DNA of 64,000 nt, from positions 186,001 through 250,000 of the forward strand of contig DASTWA010000002.1 in the NCBI GenBank assembly GCA_035758825.1. The letters are read 5' to 3'. The stretch is from JARIHD01 sp035758825. Its GTDB lineage: Bacteria > Patescibacteriota > Saccharimonadia > Saccharimonadales > UBA4665. The position numbers and the translations under genes were made by a program. Shown here one piece after another: positions 25,397 through 34,061 of the stretch (the stretch's first letter is position 1; each line of letters begins with the position of its first letter). Under the pieces are notes generated by a model. That model did no database searches. It worked only from the letters and a program-made list of their open reading frames with translations, and was not told the DNA's origin.

Positions 25397-26063
25397 CTTT
25401 CTTTAGATATACAAACAAAATACAAACAGGCTATTACCATGTTTGCATTTCTTTACAAAAAGCGAACAGTAGGCCATGCATAGGGTACAACTAAGCCAAA
25501 AGGCCAAGCCTTGAAAGTGACGCAGAAGTCAATACAGACAGGGCAATAGTAAATGCAATAACAATACAGGCACGGAAGAAATGTACGTCGATTCGGGGCG
25601 AAAGCCAAGTAGCCAGTGCAGCACACGAGTACTATACTAGACGTCGTACAATGCATATTTTGCGACTCTAATATAGATATTGCAGATGATTAACGATACC
25701 CCTACACAAGGGGAGTATGACCAGGTTTCTGATACGGAGGCCATGTTCGCAATATAAATACCAGTAAAAACGGACAACATATACAATTGGGCCCTAAGTT
25801 ATTACCCCAAGCTAATCCCATCAGTAGTTACTCAGCTACCATTATCCCGTTATCGTTGAGTTTGACTTTTCCACAGTTATGTCGTGAAATTATTTGCTTT
25901 TTGCGTGTTTTCATATTGTTTTATATATTCCCCTCTACTCCCTCCCTTTTCTGTTTTTGACATTTGGATGTTTTGATATATTTATATGTTTTTTATATTT
26001 GTCCGACACAAGAGCAACGTATACTGAACAAAATACGAACTGCAATGGGGGAGAGTGGTGGGG
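25397..26063. other. AT-rich gene-free strip at the coding-strand switch
   Basis: 667 nt without a convincing gene. It contains TTTTCCACA (25867-25875), one base from the DnaA-box consensus, and a very AT-rich tract at about 25890-26010. A CCCCT/AGGGG hairpin lies near 25702-25716. A 67-codon Cys-rich minus ORF (25453-25656) is probably spurious. Plus-strand genes end here and minus-strand dcw genes end here from the other side. Function unknown. Confidence 0.4.
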
Positions 26064-26984
26064 TTATTTGTAATACGCCCTGTTTTCTACTCGAACGTCA
26101 ACGTACTCGCCTGGCATTTTGTCTGCCGACTCCAGGTAATCCTTTACTGCCAGGTAAGACCCCGCCTGTTCCCTGGCCCTACCATGGAGGTTGAATTTTA
26201 TAAAATACCCTACCCCGTCGAGGCGCATATGCAGCTCATTCGAGGCGGCTGGCAACTCTAGTGCAGCCACCTTGAGGCCTTTGGACTCCATCTGACCGGC
26301 CACCTCCGTTATAAAGGCTACCGTCCCTTGCGGCAAGACAATTTTACCCAGGCTGATTTCGAGGCCGCTATGATCATTGACAACGGGTATTTTAAGTTCA
26401 TCCAGATTGGGGACCTGGTTGCCTGCGATAAGTGCCCGGCCATCGCCGCTCAACACATACATGCCACCTTTGCCGACGATGATTACCTTGGGGGCGGCCG
26501 GTTGTATAAAGACAATCGGCTGACTGCCTACAACCGGCAGCGAAACCGAAACGACCTTGAGCTCCGGAAACTGCTTTTGCAGGTCAGCCGATATCTTTCC
26601 GGGGTTGACCGTTAGCTTGTTGCTATTCATAAATGAGGTAAATGACTTTTGCGCCGCAACCTCGTATACGGTTCGATCGCGGAGGAATAACTGGCTGTCA
26701 CTGCCGACAACGCTAATCTTGGGCTTGTCGCCCAGCTGCAACACAGCGCCGGTAAGCATCAGGACGGCCAGGAGGCTGGCGAGCGCTGGCAAGCGCCTCG
26801 TAAGACCCGGCTTGCGCTTGGTGCGCGGAGATTCCTGACGGATGGGCTCTTCGATGTCTCGCGCTGTGCTGCCAGCACGGACCGTGCGGTTGGCATAATA
26901 CGAAAAGACTGGCCCGCGTGCGGACCGGCTCGGCTGGGCCGTGCGGACACGACCGGCGGGTTGAGTGTTCTTCTTATGAAACAT
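26064..26984 (-). CDS. ftsQ: FtsQ/DivIB-like division protein
   Basis: 306 residues: a basic cytoplasmic N-terminus (about 1-65), one membrane helix (about 66-84; LASLLAVLMLTGAVLQL) and an extracytoplasmic domain beginning with a POTRA-like segment (ISVVGSDSQLFLRDR) and a beta-rich region. This topology and its place after murG match FtsQ, which links early and late divisome proteins and binds FtsL. Primary sequence is diverged, so the name rests on topology and context. Confidence 0.72.
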   Translation of the reverse strand: MFHKKNTQPAGRVRTAQPSRSARGPVFSYYANRTVRAGSTARDIEEPIRQESPRTKRKPGLTRRLPALASLLAVLMLTGAVLQLGDKPKISVVGSDSQLFLRDRTVYEVAAQKSFTSFMNSNKLTVNPGKISADLQKQFPELKVVSVSLPVVGSQPIVFIQPAAPKVIIVGKGGMYVLSGDGRALIAGNQVPNLDELKIPVVNDHSGLEISLGKIVLPQGTVAFITEVAGQMESKGLKVAALELPAASNELHMRLDGVGYFIKFNLHGRAREQAGSYLAVKDYLESADKMPGEYVDVRVENRAYYK

Positions 26985-27012
26985 GTTTATGTTTTTTGCA
27001 AATAGTACGGGC

Positions 27013-28182
27013 CTATCTGGCGCCGGCTACTTCTAATAATACCATCGCTAACTGCTTGGCTGAATCCTTGTGGGCGAATTCACCAAGGCGTTCGCCAAGC
27101 TGCTCGGCACGGCCAGGGTTATCAAACAATTCGACAAGAGGCGGCATGAGCGCATGGTGGTCATGCGCTAATTTGTCTTCGCTAACAAGCTTAATGGCCT
27201 TGCGGTCGGCCAATACTTTGGCGTTCTTTAACTGGTGGCCACCCGTAAGGAGAGGGTTTGGCACGACCACGCAAGCCTTGTGCTGGGCGGCAAATTCGGC
27301 GATGCTTGTTGCGCCGGCGCGAGTCAGCACGACATCTGCCGCGCCGCTGTATAGATGCAGATTAGTAACAAAACCGCGGATGCGGATGCGTTCCTGCTGT
27401 TGAGGCGTGAGGTCTTTTTGGTATTTCTTGCGCAAGACCGCCTCATTGGCGCGGCCAGCAATTTGCAGGATTGTCAGGTCTTTATAACGGTCGAGTAGCT
27501 CCGGGGCGCACGCTGCCAGTGCATGGTTTAGGCGCTGAGCGCCGAGACCACCGCCAGTGACCAGCAGGACTTTGCCATTCTTGGGCAGCCCTATCTGCTC
27601 CCGCGCGGCCTGTACTTGGGCAATCGTCAGCGGCTTGTAATGATGGGCTAGCGGCACACCGACAGTCACCATCTTGTCTGCTGGATACGTGTACACTTCC
27701 TTAGGCAAGGCCACCGTATGCATCCGGGCCCACGGGGCGACAATCCGATTGGCGAGTCCCGGGAGCGCATCTGAATCATGGGTGATGTACGGGATGCGCC
27801 GGGCTGCAGCCGACAAACCCACCGGCACTCCCACAAATCCCCCCTTGATAAAAATCACATCAGGCTTTATGCGGCCTAGCAGGCGATAACTTTGGAACAG
27901 CCCGATCAACACCCACACCGCATCACGGATATTTTTGGCCATTGTCTTGAGGTCAAGGAGCTGCCTGAATCCTTCTCCGTGATACCGGCGGAACTTGCCC
28001 GCCCGCACCAAGTACACCTTGTCGATATCCTCGCTCTGGGCCGGGATATCACTTAGGTTGTCACCCTTCTGCCCGACGTAAACTACGCTTACGTCTTTGA
28101 GCTGCTTTTTGAGCTCATGCGCGACGGCCAGGAGTGGGGTGATATGCCCCCCTGACCCGCCGCCGGTTACTATTATTGTCAT
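27013..28182 (-). CDS. murG: UDP-GlcNAc:lipid I GlcNAc transferase MurG
   Basis: Makes lipid II from lipid I on the inner face of the membrane. 389 residues, GT-B fold. Start MTIIVTGGGSGGHITP is the canonical first glycine loop. VTGGGLGAQRLN, GFVTNLHLYSGAADVVLTRAGATSIAEFAA and VVPNPLLTGGHQLKNA form the donor site. A GGAGG ribosome site lies inside the ftsW 3' end. The coding regions of ftsW and murG overlap by 68 nt. Confidence 0.95.
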   Translation of the reverse strand: MTIIVTGGGSGGHITPLLAVAHELKKQLKDVSVVYVGQKGDNLSDIPAQSEDIDKVYLVRAGKFRRYHGEGFRQLLDLKTMAKNIRDAVWVLIGLFQSYRLLGRIKPDVIFIKGGFVGVPVGLSAAARRIPYITHDSDALPGLANRIVAPWARMHTVALPKEVYTYPADKMVTVGVPLAHHYKPLTIAQVQAAREQIGLPKNGKVLLVTGGGLGAQRLNHALAACAPELLDRYKDLTILQIAGRANEAVLRKKYQKDLTPQQQERIRIRGFVTNLHLYSGAADVVLTRAGATSIAEFAAQHKACVVVPNPLLTGGHQLKNAKVLADRKAIKLVSEDKLAHDHHALMPPLVELFDNPGRAEQLGERLGEFAHKDSAKQLAMVLLEVAGAR

Positions 28183-29374
28183 AGCTTCGGGCGCCTCCGT
28201 TACTTATCTGATCACTCTCTGGAATACTATACAAGGTATGGCGCGAAATCTGGAATACCACCCCGAGCGCTGCCATCACCATCAGCACGCTACTGCCCCC
28301 GTAGCTCACCAGCGGCAGCGTGATTCCCTTAAGCGGCAACAGGCCGACCATTGCTCCGACGTTAATGATCGTCTGGCAACTCAGCCACACCAATATACCG
28401 AGGACCACCAGTCGGCTAAAGTCGTCCGGAGCCCGTTCGGCAATTCGTTTTATCCTGGTAAAGAAGGCCACGAACAGTCCGAGCAATAGCGTCACACCGA
28501 TAAACCCGAATTTTTCGGCGTAGATGGCAAATATTGAATCGTTTTCGGCCTCTGGGAGGTACCCATAGGCTTGCACGCTGCGCCCCAGGCCCAACCCGAT
28601 CATCCCGCCTGATCCGACAGCGATTAATGCCTGGCATGCCTGATAGCCGGAGTTTAAGCAATCTGGATGCATAAAAGCCGTCAGGCGATCCCGGCGGTAT
28701 GGCATGGCCGAGATCAGTATCGTCCCGATAATTCCAAGGACGGCCAGAGCAAGCAGCAGTTTCTTGACTGGCAAACCGGCCACAAAGGTCATGACACCCA
28801 TAATAGCGACAATGACCATAAAGGAGCCAAAGTCACTCTGAAGGCCAGCCACCACTACCGCAACGCCGATAAACACAAAAAACAGCGGCTTAAGCGTCTG
28901 TTTTTCGTCGGCCATCATGCCATTCTTGATGCGCCACGACAAAAACCCAGCCAACCACAAGATGCCGGCGAACTTAAGCATTTCGACGGACTGGAACGAA
29001 AATCCCGCCATTCTTATCCAGCGGTGAGCTGGATAATCGGCATTGACGGGCATGGCAAGTGCCAGTAAGGTCATGATTGCTGCGAGCACCAGTAGCGGCT
29101 TATATAGCTTTGCCCATCGCCCGAGGGGGACGGCAGCCGCAAAAGCAAAGATAACAAGACCAAGCAGTACGGCAAATATCTGTTTGTAGACATAGGTATT
29201 GCCATCAACGCCCTTCTCTACCGAGATTGCCGGGCTGATCGAGAAGACAACAATAACGCCGATTGCCGACAAGGCTACGGTCAGCAATAGCAGCAGATAA
29301 TCCGGACGGTGGCGCCTCGTTGCTTCCCGGTCCTGCATGTAGCTCGGATGCCGCCGCGCTGTAACTGCCCCCAT
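28115..29374 (-). CDS. ftsW: SEDS-family peptidoglycan polymerase FtsW
   Basis: 419 residues with about ten membrane helices. FtsW is the septal glycan strand polymerase working with FtsI. Family motifs: YPAHRWIRMAGFSFQSVEMLKFA (catalytic loop region), SDFGSFMVI, LGLGRSVQAYGYLPEAENDSIFA and LPLVSYGGSSVL. The C-terminal cytoplasmic tail is basic and overlaps the murG start by 68 nt. The gene follows mraY by 18 nt in the dcw cluster. Confidence 0.95.
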   Translation of the reverse strand: MGAVTARRHPSYMQDREATRRHRPDYLLLLLTVALSAIGVIVVFSISPAISVEKGVDGNTYVYKQIFAVLLGLVIFAFAAAVPLGRWAKLYKPLLVLAAIMTLLALAMPVNADYPAHRWIRMAGFSFQSVEMLKFAGILWLAGFLSWRIKNGMMADEKQTLKPLFFVFIGVAVVVAGLQSDFGSFMVIVAIMGVMTFVAGLPVKKLLLALAVLGIIGTILISAMPYRRDRLTAFMHPDCLNSGYQACQALIAVGSGGMIGLGLGRSVQAYGYLPEAENDSIFAIYAEKFGFIGVTLLLGLFVAFFTRIKRIAERAPDDFSRLVVLGILVWLSCQTIINVGAMVGLLPLKGITLPLVSYGGSSVLMVMAALGVVFQISRHTLYSIPESDQISNGGARSYDNNSNRRRVRGAYHPTPGRRA

Positions 29375-29392
29375 TACAGATGATGCCCCACG

Positions 29393-30436
29393 CTAAATAT
29401 AACTCCCTAATAAAAATACAATCAGCCCCAGGACGCCGGCGACCTGACCCAAAACCCAAAAACGCATCGTCACTTTGGTATCCGGCCAGCCGCTCGCCTC
29501 AAAATGATGGTGCAATGGGGCAAGTTTAAACACCTTCTTTCCCTTCCGGGTCCGCTTGGAGATCTTCTGGACCAAGGTTGAGGCGCCTTCGGCCATGAAC
29601 ACCAGGCCGATAATCGGCAGAATAAGTACAGTGTTAGTCAACATAGCAACGACACCGAGGGCCGTACCCAAAGCAAAGGAGCCGACATCACCCATAAAAA
29701 AACGCGCCGGCGGAATGTTGAACCATGTGTAGCTAAGGAGCGCGCCGACCATTGTCATGCAAAAACCGGCTACCCCAAAACGCTGCTCCAATGTCGCGAT
29801 AATAGCGTAAATGCCGAAGGCTGTCGCGGTCAGACCGCCTGCTAGCCCGTCTAGGCCATCACTGATATTCACAGCACTAGCCGTTGCCACCACCACAAGC
29901 ACAAATAACGGGATAATCAGCCAGCCGATTTCCCATTGCGACCCGATAAGCGGGATATGGATACTGCTGACGTCGAGTTTTGCAAAGAAAAACCAGCCGC
30001 CGATAAGGGCAACGACAGTCAGGAGCGCCAAACGTAATCTGGGTGACCACGCCAAAAGCTTGGCCCGCTTGCCTCGTATATCAATGATGTCGTCCAGCAA
30101 CCCGATAGCCGCCGCACCAGCAAAGGCGGCTATCGGAAGCCAAGTCTCGGGGCGGCTTAGGTTAAACAAAATCGTAATAACACATACCGAAAAAACCGTC
30201 ACCATCCCGGCCATTGTCGGTACATGACGGTGTTGACGGTCGGCACGCAATTCGGCGAGCAGCATTGTCTCCTCATCGGAAACGCCGCCGCTCCGTGACT
30301 TCTTCCACCACTGGCCGCTGTAGGCCAACGTCGTATACACCGGCGTCACAAGCATACTCACCAGGAAGCCCATAAAACCGAGGAGCAGTATTCGTATCAG
30401 GGTCTCTGTCTCAACGGCTATTTGCAACGTTTCCAT
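29393..30436 (-). CDS. mraY: Phospho-N-acetylmuramoyl-pentapeptide transferase MraY
   Basis: Makes lipid I by moving phospho-MurNAc-pentapeptide to undecaprenyl phosphate. 347 residues, about ten helices. Motifs: GLLDDIIDI (Asp-Asp), NISDGLDGLAGG, FFMGDVGSFALG and APLHHHFE (His motif). An AAAAGGA ribosome site precedes the ATG, and a TATAAT about 40 nt upstream could give an internal promoter. Confidence 0.96.
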   Translation of the reverse strand: METLQIAVETETLIRILLLGFMGFLVSMLVTPVYTTLAYSGQWWKKSRSGGVSDEETMLLAELRADRQHRHVPTMAGMVTVFSVCVITILFNLSRPETWLPIAAFAGAAAIGLLDDIIDIRGKRAKLLAWSPRLRLALLTVVALIGGWFFFAKLDVSSIHIPLIGSQWEIGWLIIPLFVLVVVATASAVNISDGLDGLAGGLTATAFGIYAIIATLEQRFGVAGFCMTMVGALLSYTWFNIPPARFFMGDVGSFALGTALGVVAMLTNTVLILPIIGLVFMAEGASTLVQKISKRTRKGKKVFKLAPLHHHFEASGWPDTKVTMRFWVLGQVAGVLGLIVFLLGSYI

Positions 30437-30485
30437 ATGTTCCTTTTTAGAGAAATCTTTGAACTAATTATAGCACGCATATCTG

Positions 30486-32267
30486 TTACTCGGTCTTCGG
30501 CGTTACGTTGAACTTATCCAACAGCATGTGGGCTAAGTCCCCAAATAACGGCTGCGCGGCCTGGCTACCGGCATAACCCGCGATTTTCGGCCTTATAACG
30601 CTTACGGCGATCACATACTGAGGTTCATTGCCACCCACAAAGCCCACGTAAGTACCATTAAATTCGTCGTCATGATAGCCGCCTTCTGGCTTTGCAATCT
30701 GTGCTGTGCCGGTCTTGCCCCCGACGCTGTATGTTTTTTGGTCAAACTTCCGCGCGAATCGGTGATTGTCGACTACATACTCCAGCAATGGCTGCATTTC
30801 GTGGCTGACAGCCGGCGAAACGACGCCGGTCTTGGTCACTTCAGGCTTGACCTTAGTCACCTTACCATTCGGAGCGACATACGAATCGACAAGGTGCGGC
30901 TTGTAGTACGTACCGCCATTGAGCATTGCTGTATATGCCGCAGCCATCTGAAGCGGCGTTGCGGTCATGGCCTGCCCAAAGGACGTGTTGGCATACGTCA
31001 AGTCACGGGCGTACCCCTCATTTGGATCAGGTACAGTCCCGGCCGACTCATAACCCTGTTCAATACCCGTTTCTTTACCAAACATATAGTGGTTGGACAT
31101 ATACTCATACCAGGCATTGCGGCCATCTTTGTCGATGTGGTCGTCGTTGCCGCTCATACGCATCAGCAGCCAGGTTGCACCGGTGTTGAGCGAAAGATTA
31201 AGGATGCTAGCTATATTCTTCTGCCCAGGGCCGCCATCTTCTTCGATGTTCGTGATCCAAAAATCATCAATCTTGTACTTGGACGGGTCGTAGTAAGAGC
31301 TGTCGGGTTGCACAACCCCCAAATCCAGCGCAGCGGCCGCCGTCAACGGCTTCATGACCGATCCTACCTCTAGCGGCGAGCTGACAGCGGCATTCGTAAA
31401 CAAATTAGCGTCCTCTACGTTGCCAAAATTTGCCGGATCATAGGTAGGAAAATTCGCCATTGCTTTGATCCCGCCGGTCTTTACATCCATTATCAGCGCG
31501 CTGCCCGATTGGCCCTTGGCACGCTCCACGCCCGCTTTGAGGATGCCCTCCAGCTGTTTCTGCATGGCAACGTCCAGCGTGAGAACAACGTCGCTGCCAG
31601 CAACGGGCTGCCGCAGGATGTTGTCAGTGTTGGCTGCCAGTGGTACACCGTGCACATCGGTCACCGCCTTGAGCTGCCCGTTAGTGCCGGCCAATTTTTT
31701 GTTGAGCGCTTGCTCAATCCCGTAGACCCCCTTCCCTTCGTTGTTCACGAAACCAAGCAACTGCGAGGCCAGACTGCCGTTTGGATACACCCGGTACTGC
31801 TGCTCCTGAGCCCCGATGCCCGGGTATTTCTTTTTGATAATCGCCTCTTTTTGGGGCTTTTCTACCCGCCGGGCGATGACGACGTACCGGGTGTCTTTGG
31901 CGCGGAGCTTTTCTTCGTAACCAGCAATACTACCGCCCAGTACCGCACTGAGGGCTTCGGCCGCCTTTTGGTGCTGCTTAACGAGGGTCGGGTCGGCATA
32001 CACCGTATACAGCGTCTGGTCAAGAACGATTGGCACGACACTGCTGCCGTCGTGCGCCTTGATAATCCCGCGGTTCGCCTGGATCTCGTACTCCTTAAGG
32101 TGCCCAGCATTCGCCGCCTGCTTGTAAAAGTCGTGCCTGATGATCTGCAGGTAAAAAACGCGAACCAGGATAACCCCAAAAATAAGCATCACCAGCATGT
32201 ACCACAAGCGGGCACGCAGGATGCTCTTTTCTGGTCTGGCTACGCCATTACTATACGCTGGAGGCAT
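30486..32267 (-). CDS. ftsI: Penicillin-binding protein 2/FtsI transpeptidase
   Basis: Septal peptidoglycan transpeptidase, 593 residues. One N-terminal membrane helix (about 20-42), a pedimer domain, then the transpeptidase domain with SxxK in VGSVMKPL, SxN in LSLNTGA and KTGT in VGGKTGTAQ. All catalytic residues are present. ATG 32267 is preferred over an in-frame TTG at 32276 because TATAAT lies 8 nt before it; the short ftsL gap supports this. Target of beta-lactams in other bacteria. Confidence 0.94.
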   Translation of the reverse strand: MPPAYSNGVARPEKSILRARLWYMLVMLIFGVILVRVFYLQIIRHDFYKQAANAGHLKEYEIQANRGIIKAHDGSSVVPIVLDQTLYTVYADPTLVKQHQKAAEALSAVLGGSIAGYEEKLRAKDTRYVVIARRVEKPQKEAIIKKKYPGIGAQEQQYRVYPNGSLASQLLGFVNNEGKGVYGIEQALNKKLAGTNGQLKAVTDVHGVPLAANTDNILRQPVAGSDVVLTLDVAMQKQLEGILKAGVERAKGQSGSALIMDVKTGGIKAMANFPTYDPANFGNVEDANLFTNAAVSSPLEVGSVMKPLTAAAALDLGVVQPDSSYYDPSKYKIDDFWITNIEEDGGPGQKNIASILNLSLNTGATWLLMRMSGNDDHIDKDGRNAWYEYMSNHYMFGKETGIEQGYESAGTVPDPNEGYARDLTYANTSFGQAMTATPLQMAAAYTAMLNGGTYYKPHLVDSYVAPNGKVTKVKPEVTKTGVVSPAVSHEMQPLLEYVVDNHRFARKFDQKTYSVGGKTGTAQIAKPEGGYHDDEFNGTYVGFVGGNEPQYVIAVSVIRPKIAGYAGSQAAQPLFGDLAHMLLDKFNVTPKTE

Positions 32268-32283
32268 ACTACCCAATTATAAT

Positions 32284-32634
32284 CTAATCTTGCAAAGTTG
32301 CGCTGGGCGCGACAGAGACTAGCCCTTTAGCTACATCACTATTCTGTACGCGGTCCAGCGACTGCAGGCGGGCTGAGGCCACTTCGAGGTCGTCGTGCTC
32401 GGCCTCCAGCTGCTGTTGCTGCTCAACCAGGCCGTTAACCTTGTACCCGTAGGCATTGGTCTTGGTAACCTGCGTCAAGTACAAAAGCCCAAGGGTGCAA
32501 GCCAGGACAATCAGAATAATAGTGTTGCTAACAGGCCCCAAGCTACGCTCACGGGTGCGGTAGGCTACTGCGTTTTGATTTCGGGTTGCGAAAGCGCTCT
32601 TGCGCTGCATTGCGAGTGAACTTGAGTATGTCAT
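32284..32634 (-). CDS. ftsL: FtsL-like division protein
   Basis: 116 residues: basic cytoplasmic N-terminus, one membrane helix (about 36-54; ILIVLACTLGLLYLTQV) and an extracytoplasmic coiled coil (VNGLVEQQQQLEAEHDDLEVA). The topology and the position directly before ftsI match FtsL, the coiled-coil partner of FtsB/FtsQ. No FtsB gene is in the window. Sequence is low-conservation; the call relies on topology and context. Confidence 0.78.
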   Translation of the reverse strand: MTYSSSLAMQRKSAFATRNQNAVAYRTRERSLGPVSNTIILIVLACTLGLLYLTQVTKTNAYGYKVNGLVEQQQQLEAEHDDLEVASARLQSLDRVQNSDVAKGLVSVAPSATLQD

Positions 32635-32677
32635 GTCTTTTATGTTTTCTTTTTGTGTTTATTTTTGTTGCTTTGGT

Positions 32678-32703
32678 GGGAGGCGCCCCTGGGGGCACCT
32701 CCC
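32678..32703. repeat. GC-rich inverted repeat before ftsL
   Basis: A nearly perfect 12-bp inverted repeat (GGGAGGCGCCCC / GGGGCACCTCCC, one G-T) between the 20-codon ORF and ftsL. On the minus strand it is followed by an A-rich, not U-rich, tract, so it is not a standard terminator. It may stabilise or partially attenuate the dcw transcript. Confidence 0.55.
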
Positions 32704-32720
32704 ATAAGCCGTGGAACTTA

Positions 32721-32783
32721 CTAGGCTACTGTAACGTGGACCTTGTAAGCGCGTGGGGTAGCGTTTTTGATGCGGATTTGCAT
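32721..32783 (-). CDS. Possible 20-residue basic peptide between rsmH and ftsL
   Basis: A short ORF encoding a 20-residue peptide beginning MQIRIKNATPRAYK and ending VTVA. It starts 19 nt after the rsmH stop, with AAAGGG 7 nt before the ATG, and is followed by the GC-rich hairpin at 32678-32703. Basic beta-like composition. It could be a small protein or a leader peptide for ftsL. Evidence is only position, ribosome site and composition. Confidence 0.4.
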   Translation of the reverse strand: MQIRIKNATPRAYKVHVTVA

Positions 32784-32802
32784 GGTGCTGCCCTTTCTTT
32801 TG

Positions 32803-33696
32803 TTATTTTTGTTTCGCTGCGGCGCGGAGCTTTGCGCTCCTGGCACGCGGATTGGAAACTAATTCATGCTCGCTGCCGACAACAGGCTTCTTGGTAAGGA
32901 GTCGGAGGTTTGCGTCGTATCGGTCCCCTGCCTTTTCGGAAAACGCTTGTTTGACAATGCGGTCCTCCAGGCTATGGAAACTGATTATGACAATCCGGCC
33001 TCCGGGTGCCAGCAGGTCGTCCATCCAAATCGGCAAACTGATGCGTAAAAGCTCAAGTTCGTCGTTTACAGCGATACGGAGCGCTTGAAACGTTCGTGTC
33101 GCGGGGTGGACTTTGCTGTGCCCTGGCCATGCCTTGGCAACGATTGATGCGAGTTGGCTCGTGGTGCTAATCGGCCGATTGTTCACAATAAGTGATGTAA
33201 TCTGCTTTGCCTTGGGCTCCTCTCCATAACGCTTGAGTATGTCGGTCAGGTCTTCGGCCGAATAGGTATTAACTACCTGCTCTGCCGTCAATCCTTGTGA
33301 CTGGTCCATGCGCATATCGAGTGGTCCTTCTAGCTTTATCGAAAAGCCCCGACTCGCAAAGTTAAGGTGCGGTGACGATACCCCTAGGTCAGCCAAAATC
33401 AGATCAAACTGCCTTCCCTCGTTCTTGAGCCTCTGGCTCGCCGTCAAAAAGTCGGCGTGGATGAGGCCTATGCCCTGCCCCTCGAAGCGCCTCTGCAGTT
33501 CTGCTATTGCATTGCTGTCACGGTCAACGAGGACGGAGCCACTTGGGTTTTTGGTTAGTTCCAGCACACTGCTTGCGTGTCCGCCGTATCCGCCGGTCAG
33601 GTCGAGGTATGATTCCCCTTCCTTTGGGTCTAGATACTCAAGGACTTGCTTGAGCAGTACTGGAAGATGTAAATGATTTTGGTTCTCTTGGTGCAT
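32803..33696 (-). CDS. rsmH: 16S rRNA (cytosine1402-N4)-methyltransferase RsmH
   Basis: 297 residues. Methylates N4 of C1402 in the ribosomal P site. Motifs: HLPVLLKQVLEYLDPKEGESYLDLTGGYGGHA (SAM motif I), ILADLGVSSPHL, RGFSIKLEGPLDMRMD, AFQALRIAVNDEL and IISFHSLEDRIVKQ. Complete and typical. TACACT lies about 9-10 nt before the ATG. Two GGTGACC-containing repeats lie upstream. Confidence 0.96.
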   Translation of the reverse strand: MHQENQNHLHLPVLLKQVLEYLDPKEGESYLDLTGGYGGHASSVLELTKNPSGSVLVDRDSNAIAELQRRFEGQGIGLIHADFLTASQRLKNEGRQFDLILADLGVSSPHLNFASRGFSIKLEGPLDMRMDQSQGLTAEQVVNTYSAEDLTDILKRYGEEPKAKQITSLIVNNRPISTTSQLASIVAKAWPGHSKVHPATRTFQALRIAVNDELELLRISLPIWMDDLLAPGGRIVIISFHSLEDRIVKQAFSEKAGDRYDANLRLLTKKPVVGSEHELVSNPRARSAKLRAAAKQK

Positions 33697-33726
33697 CTTG
33701 CTTGCTAGTGTACCTCAGCGGTATGC

Positions 33727-33773
33727 CAAGGTCACCTTTTTTATTTTATGGTGTTTGTTTTGCAAGGTCACCT
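33727..33773. repeat. Two direct CAAGGTCACCT repeats upstream of rsmH
   Basis: Identical 11-mers at 33727-33737 and 33763-33773, 36 bp apart, each containing the palindrome GGTCACC/GGTGACC. They lie 31-77 bp before the rsmH start, close to its putative -10. They could be a protein-binding pair. Confidence 0.5.
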
Positions 33774-33782
33774 ATTCAGCAA

Positions 33783-33983
33783 TCAACTGTTTGTTTTTTG
33801 GTGGTTTTTGTTTTTGTGTGATCGTCCGCTGGTATGTATAGAAGATTTGGTGAGTAGAAACTTTGAAAAAGTTATCTTGAACTTCTTACTTTGCGGACAA
33901 TCGAAGTTGAGAGACTTATGTGTGAGGTGGAGTTTTGGGAGGTGTTTTGAGAAATGTGCAATGGTTTTTAAAAGTGGTGCCAT
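33783..33983 (-). CDS. Doubtful small basic ORF between mraZ and rsmH
   Basis: 66 codons, rich in Lys, His and Ser, from ATG at 33983. It lies in the 365-nt gap between mraZ and rsmH and would be co-directional with the dcw genes. There is no clear ribosome site, the composition looks like translated AT-rich spacer, and no family is recognised. Listed because the gap would otherwise be empty; likely not real. Confidence 0.15.
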   Translation of the reverse strand: MAPLLKTIAHFSKHLPKLHLTHKSLNFDCPQSKKFKITFSKFLLTKSSIHTSGRSHKNKNHQKTNS

Positions 33984-34061
33984 CGTCCACTTGTTGATTG
34001 CCGAGTAGCTGACCTCGTGTGGTTGTACTGTCCTAAATTGTTAATGTGCCCTTCGTACCGA

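Noticed and set aside
25453..25656. 67-codon Cys-rich hydrophobic minus ORF in the AT-rich strip
   Set aside because: No ribosome site, biased composition (about 9 Cys), and no downstream partner; probably chance.
25860..26010. Replication origin
   Set aside because: Only one imperfect DnaA box, no dnaA/dnaN nearby and gene direction pointing toward the strip. Not enough to call oriC; kept only as a strand-switch finding.
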